From contig NZ_SDHZ01000001.1 in the NCBI RefSeq assembly GCF_004118675.1, positions 868,001-932,000 on the forward strand: a stretch of 64,000 bases of DNA, written 5' to 3'. Origin of the DNA: Filimonas effusa. GTDB taxonomy: Bacteria; Bacteroidota; Bacteroidia; Chitinophagales; Chitinophagaceae. Under the pieces are notes generated by a model, which saw only the letters and a list, made by a program, of their open reading frames with translations, did not search any database and was not told where the DNA came from. How positions within the stretch are numbered: the first letter of the stretch is position 1; every line of letters begins with the position of its first letter. Below are positions 61,812 through 64,000 of this stretch, one piece after another. Position numbers and translations under genes: made by a program.

Positions 61812-64000
61812 ATGGAAAATCTCGGTAACCTGCGTAAAGATCGGCTCTGGCTCTTCGGCCTGCTTTTACTCCTCATTTCGTTCTCCACGTTCATCATCGG
61901 CATGGGCGCATCGTCTTTAAACGATACCAGCTTTGCCTGGTTTCTCGTACACTATGCATTCGTCGTGCTTTACTTTGTAATCCTGCTCGCAAGTGGCCGC
62001 CTTAGAAAGGGGAACGATGGCCTGCACCCTCTGTTTATACTGCTGCTCTTGTTCCTCATCAGCGCCTACGCACTGAATAGGAGTGTACAAGTGTTCGAAG
62101 ATTCCGTAAACTGGTTTACAGCCTTGCTGCTGCTATGCTGTACCAATTACCTGATGTTCGCTTTGTTTAAAGAAATGCCCTCCTGGCTGCGCTATCTGCT
62201 TTGCTTTGTATTGGGCGTTTCATTCATTGCCTTCCTTTATCTGGCCTTTTACCTGTTACTCTTATATGGAATAAGTGCCGTCGGCTTCATCCTACTGGGT
62301 ATTCCTTTACATAGTTTCGTTCCGCTGCTGTTTTGCATTTATTCCGTGGTGCTGGCTCGGAAAACAAGGGAAATAGCTAATGGATATTTTATGACTTGTT
62401 GCTGGGGGGCAGGCGTTACACTCTCTGCTGTTATTGCTTATGTGGTTGTCTGGAATGTTCAGGTGAACAAAATGAATAAAGTATATAAAAACACTCCACC
62501 GCAAAATGCTTACCCCGCCTGGGTTTCCACCGCAGCGGCAATGTCACCTGGACTTATCTCCGAAAGAATATTGAAATCCGGTATCGTTTACGATGTCCCC
62601 TCGCTGAATGATAACTGGTTCTGGAATGTGCCAACACCCCGCAACTTTAATGAAAAACAAAAACATGACCCGCTCGTCATGATCGCTTCGCTCTTCGGCC
62701 CGGCTATCAGCGCCCGTGATGACGAAAGAATTAAAATACTCGAAGTATTATTCGACGCCAGGTTTAAAACCGAACGCAGGCTTTGGCGCGACTACAATCT
62801 CGAAACCGCCGCCGTCAACACCGCTGTTGAAATCTGGCCTAAACTCCATTTGTCTTATACGCAGTTGGAAATGACCATCGCCGATACGCGTAAACCTTCT
62901 CCTTTCATAGCTGCCCCGCGCGAAGCTGTGTTCTCTTTCCGCCTTCCCGAAGGCGGCGTGGTAACAAGCCTTTCGCTCTGGATTAACGGCCGTGAAGAAC
63001 AGGCGCTGCTGTCAACAAAAGCCAGGGCCGATAGCGCTTATAAAACAATAGTAGGTGTAGAGCGGCGCGATCCCTCGGTCGTACACTGGCAGGAAGGTGA
63101 CAGGGTTACGGTAAGGGTTTTCCCGGTCGAAGCAGGCAGCACACGCCGCTTTAAACTTGGTGTCTCAGCGCCGCTTGCTGCACAAAACGATAAACTGACT
63201 TATAAACCGCTTTCGTTCGAAGGCCCCTCCGCCACAGGCGCCAGCGAAAACTTGTCTGTAATGTTTATCGATGATCCGGTGAACTGCCACGCCATAGGCG
63301 TGCACAAGCTTACTCAACAACGCTACCAACGCCAGGGCAGTTACAACACCACCTGGCAACTGGGTTTCGATAAACCAATAGCCTATCACGATGCCTTTAC
63401 ATTCAACGGGAAACAATACAGGCTCTTCGATTCTAAAGTAGAACGCGCCCCCATGAACTGCAAAGAGGTCTATCTCGACCTGAACAGCGAATGGACCAGG
63501 TCCGAATGGAATAAGGTGAACGATTTGCTCAAACAAAAGCAGGTCTTCGTGGTAAATGAAAAAGCCGCCCCGGTAATGGTTACCTCTGAAAACAAAGATG
63601 ATCTTTTCAATCGCCTGCATGGTCGCCGTTTCAGTCTCTTCCCCTTTTATGTTATTCCCGACGTAACAGCAGCGCTGGTGATCTCTAAATCAGGAAAAAT
63701 AGCACCACTGTTGAACGATCTGCATAATACCTCATTCATCGATAAACTGGAAGCCTCCTGGCAACCCGGCCACAAAACAAGATTATTTAACCTCTCTTCA
63801 ACGCTGAACCCTTATTTAACATCCCTGAAACAATGTGGCTTTTTCAACTACGAATCAGGTAACCTTTCCCTGCTGCAGGAATTGATAACCTCCAATCGTT
63901 TCGCCATCGCAGCGAATAACAACCAGGACGTAACACTCGAAAGCGCAAAGCTCACGATTACTTCCGAAGACAGTCTCCCCGGCGCAATAGGCCCATCCGC
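61812..64000 (+). CDS. XrtN-system VIT-domain membrane protein (3' partial)
   Basis: The frame is open from the ATG at 61812 to the right edge (about 729 residues). The first ~220 residues hold about seven or eight membrane helices (e.g. LWLFGLLLLLISFSTFIIG, WLRYLLCFVLGVSFIAFLYL). A large extracytoplasmic part follows, with a VIT-like domain at about 355-460 (PREAVFSFRLPEGGVVTSLS, ALLSTKARADSAYKTIVGVE). This layout matches the VIT proteins of the Bacteroidota exosortase N (XrtN) system, whose C-terminal sorting signal and exosortase partner would lie beyond the window. It is preceded by two palindromes and a hairpin. Confidence 0.82.
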   Translation, partial: MENLGNLRKDRLWLFGLLLLLISFSTFIIGMGASSLNDTSFAWFLVHYAFVVLYFVILLASGRLRKGNDGLHPLFILLLLFLISAYALNRSVQVFEDSVNWFTALLLLCCTNYLMFALFKEMPSWLRYLLCFVLGVSFIAFLYLAFYLLLLYGISAVGFILLGIPLHSFVPLLFCIYSVVLARKTREIANGYFMTCCWGAGVTLSAVIAYVVVWNVQVNKMNKVYKNTPPQNAYPAWVSTAAAMSPGLISERILKSGIVYDVPSLNDNWFWNVPTPRNFNEKQKHDPLVMIASLFGPAISARDDERIKILEVLFDARFKTERRLWRDYNLETAAVNTAVEIWPKLHLSYTQLEMTIADTRKPSPFIAAPREAVFSFRLPEGGVVTSLSLWINGREEQALLSTKARADSAYKTIVGVERRDPSVVHWQEGDRVTVRVFPVEAGSTRRFKLGVSAPLAAQNDKLTYKPLSFEGPSATGASENLSVMFIDDPVNCHAIGVHKLTQQRYQRQGSYNTTWQLGFDKPIAYHDAFTFNGKQYRLFDSKVERAPMNCKEVYLDLNSEWTRSEWNKVNDLLKQKQVFVVNEKAAPVMVTSENKDDLFNRLHGRRFSLFPFYVIPDVTAALVISKSGKIAPLLNDLHNTSFIDKLEASWQPGHKTRLFNLSSTLNPYLTSLKQCGFFNYESGNLSLLQELITSNRFAIAANNNQDVTLESAKLTITSEDSLPGAIGPS

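Noticed and set aside
1-64000. tRNA, rRNA, insertion sequences, integrases or replication origin
   Set aside because: None recognised by reading; a covariance-model scan could not be run.

Overview
The window looks like chromosomal DNA of a Bacteroidota bacterium, most likely a Chitinophagaceae-type gliding soil organism. Evidence: two giant surface proteins ending in the gliding-motility (type B, CHU_C) C-terminal domain used by the type IX secretion system, two PorP/SprF proteins around an OmpA protein, many large outer-membrane barrels, an exosortase-N-type VIT protein, Bacteroidota -7 promoter elements (TAnnTTTG), and no obvious Shine-Dalgarno sequences. The taxonomic placement is inference from gene content.

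Layout. (1) 3-20256, + strand: a type IX secretion surface locus. It has a giant modular adhesin truncated at the left edge, a second IgGFc-binding/PKD adhesin, PorP/SprF, an OmpA/TPR/propeller protein and a second PorP/SprF. (2) 20393-29515, - strand: an efflux operon (TolC, RND pump, adaptor, Zn alcohol dehydrogenase, MFS exporter) behind an AraC regulator, with a 21-bp-spaced direct repeat as candidate operator. (3) 29534-33159, - strand: acyl-CoA dehydrogenase, the large subunit of a B12-dependent acyl-CoA mutase and a small membrane protein; a HesB/IscA gene diverges at 33277. (4) 33670-42458, - strand: a visibly AT-rich seven-gene cluster that I interpret as an undescribed RiPP (ribosomally made, modified peptide) system. 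In transcription order it has a C39-like/2OG-oxygenase-like fusion, an outer-membrane barrel, a 62-residue double-glycine precursor, a hairpin, a radical SAM/SPASM maturase, a C39-peptidase ABC exporter, a truncated HlyD-like membrane protein and a Skp1-type GlcNAc transferase. (5) 42884-45543: a DUF6600-like lipoprotein with a Pro/Gln minisatellite, and a ROK sugar kinase. (6) 45540-58443, - strand: an operon with an HD-PycTM protein, polyphosphate kinase, an SdiA-regulated-like lipoprotein, two large outer-membrane proteins sharing a possible kinase-like domain (one also has a phosphoesterase), and a GAF protein between them. (7) 58841-64000, + strand: a metallo-beta-lactamase/double-rhodanese protein, a tandem universal stress protein, and the start of an XrtN-system VIT protein behind paired palindromes; this gene runs off the right edge.

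The centrepiece is region 4. The GG leader, the active-looking C39 exporter and a hairpin behind the precursor fit a standard export logic. A Skp1-type GlcNAc transferase, a proline-containing core peptide (PPP plus one more Pro) and a prolyl-hydroxylase-like fold together suggest a bacterial parallel to eukaryotic hydroxyproline glycosylation. However, two residues normally essential in the hydroxylase are substituted by my alignment, so the chemistry is open. All family assignments come from reading translations by eye; no database search was run.
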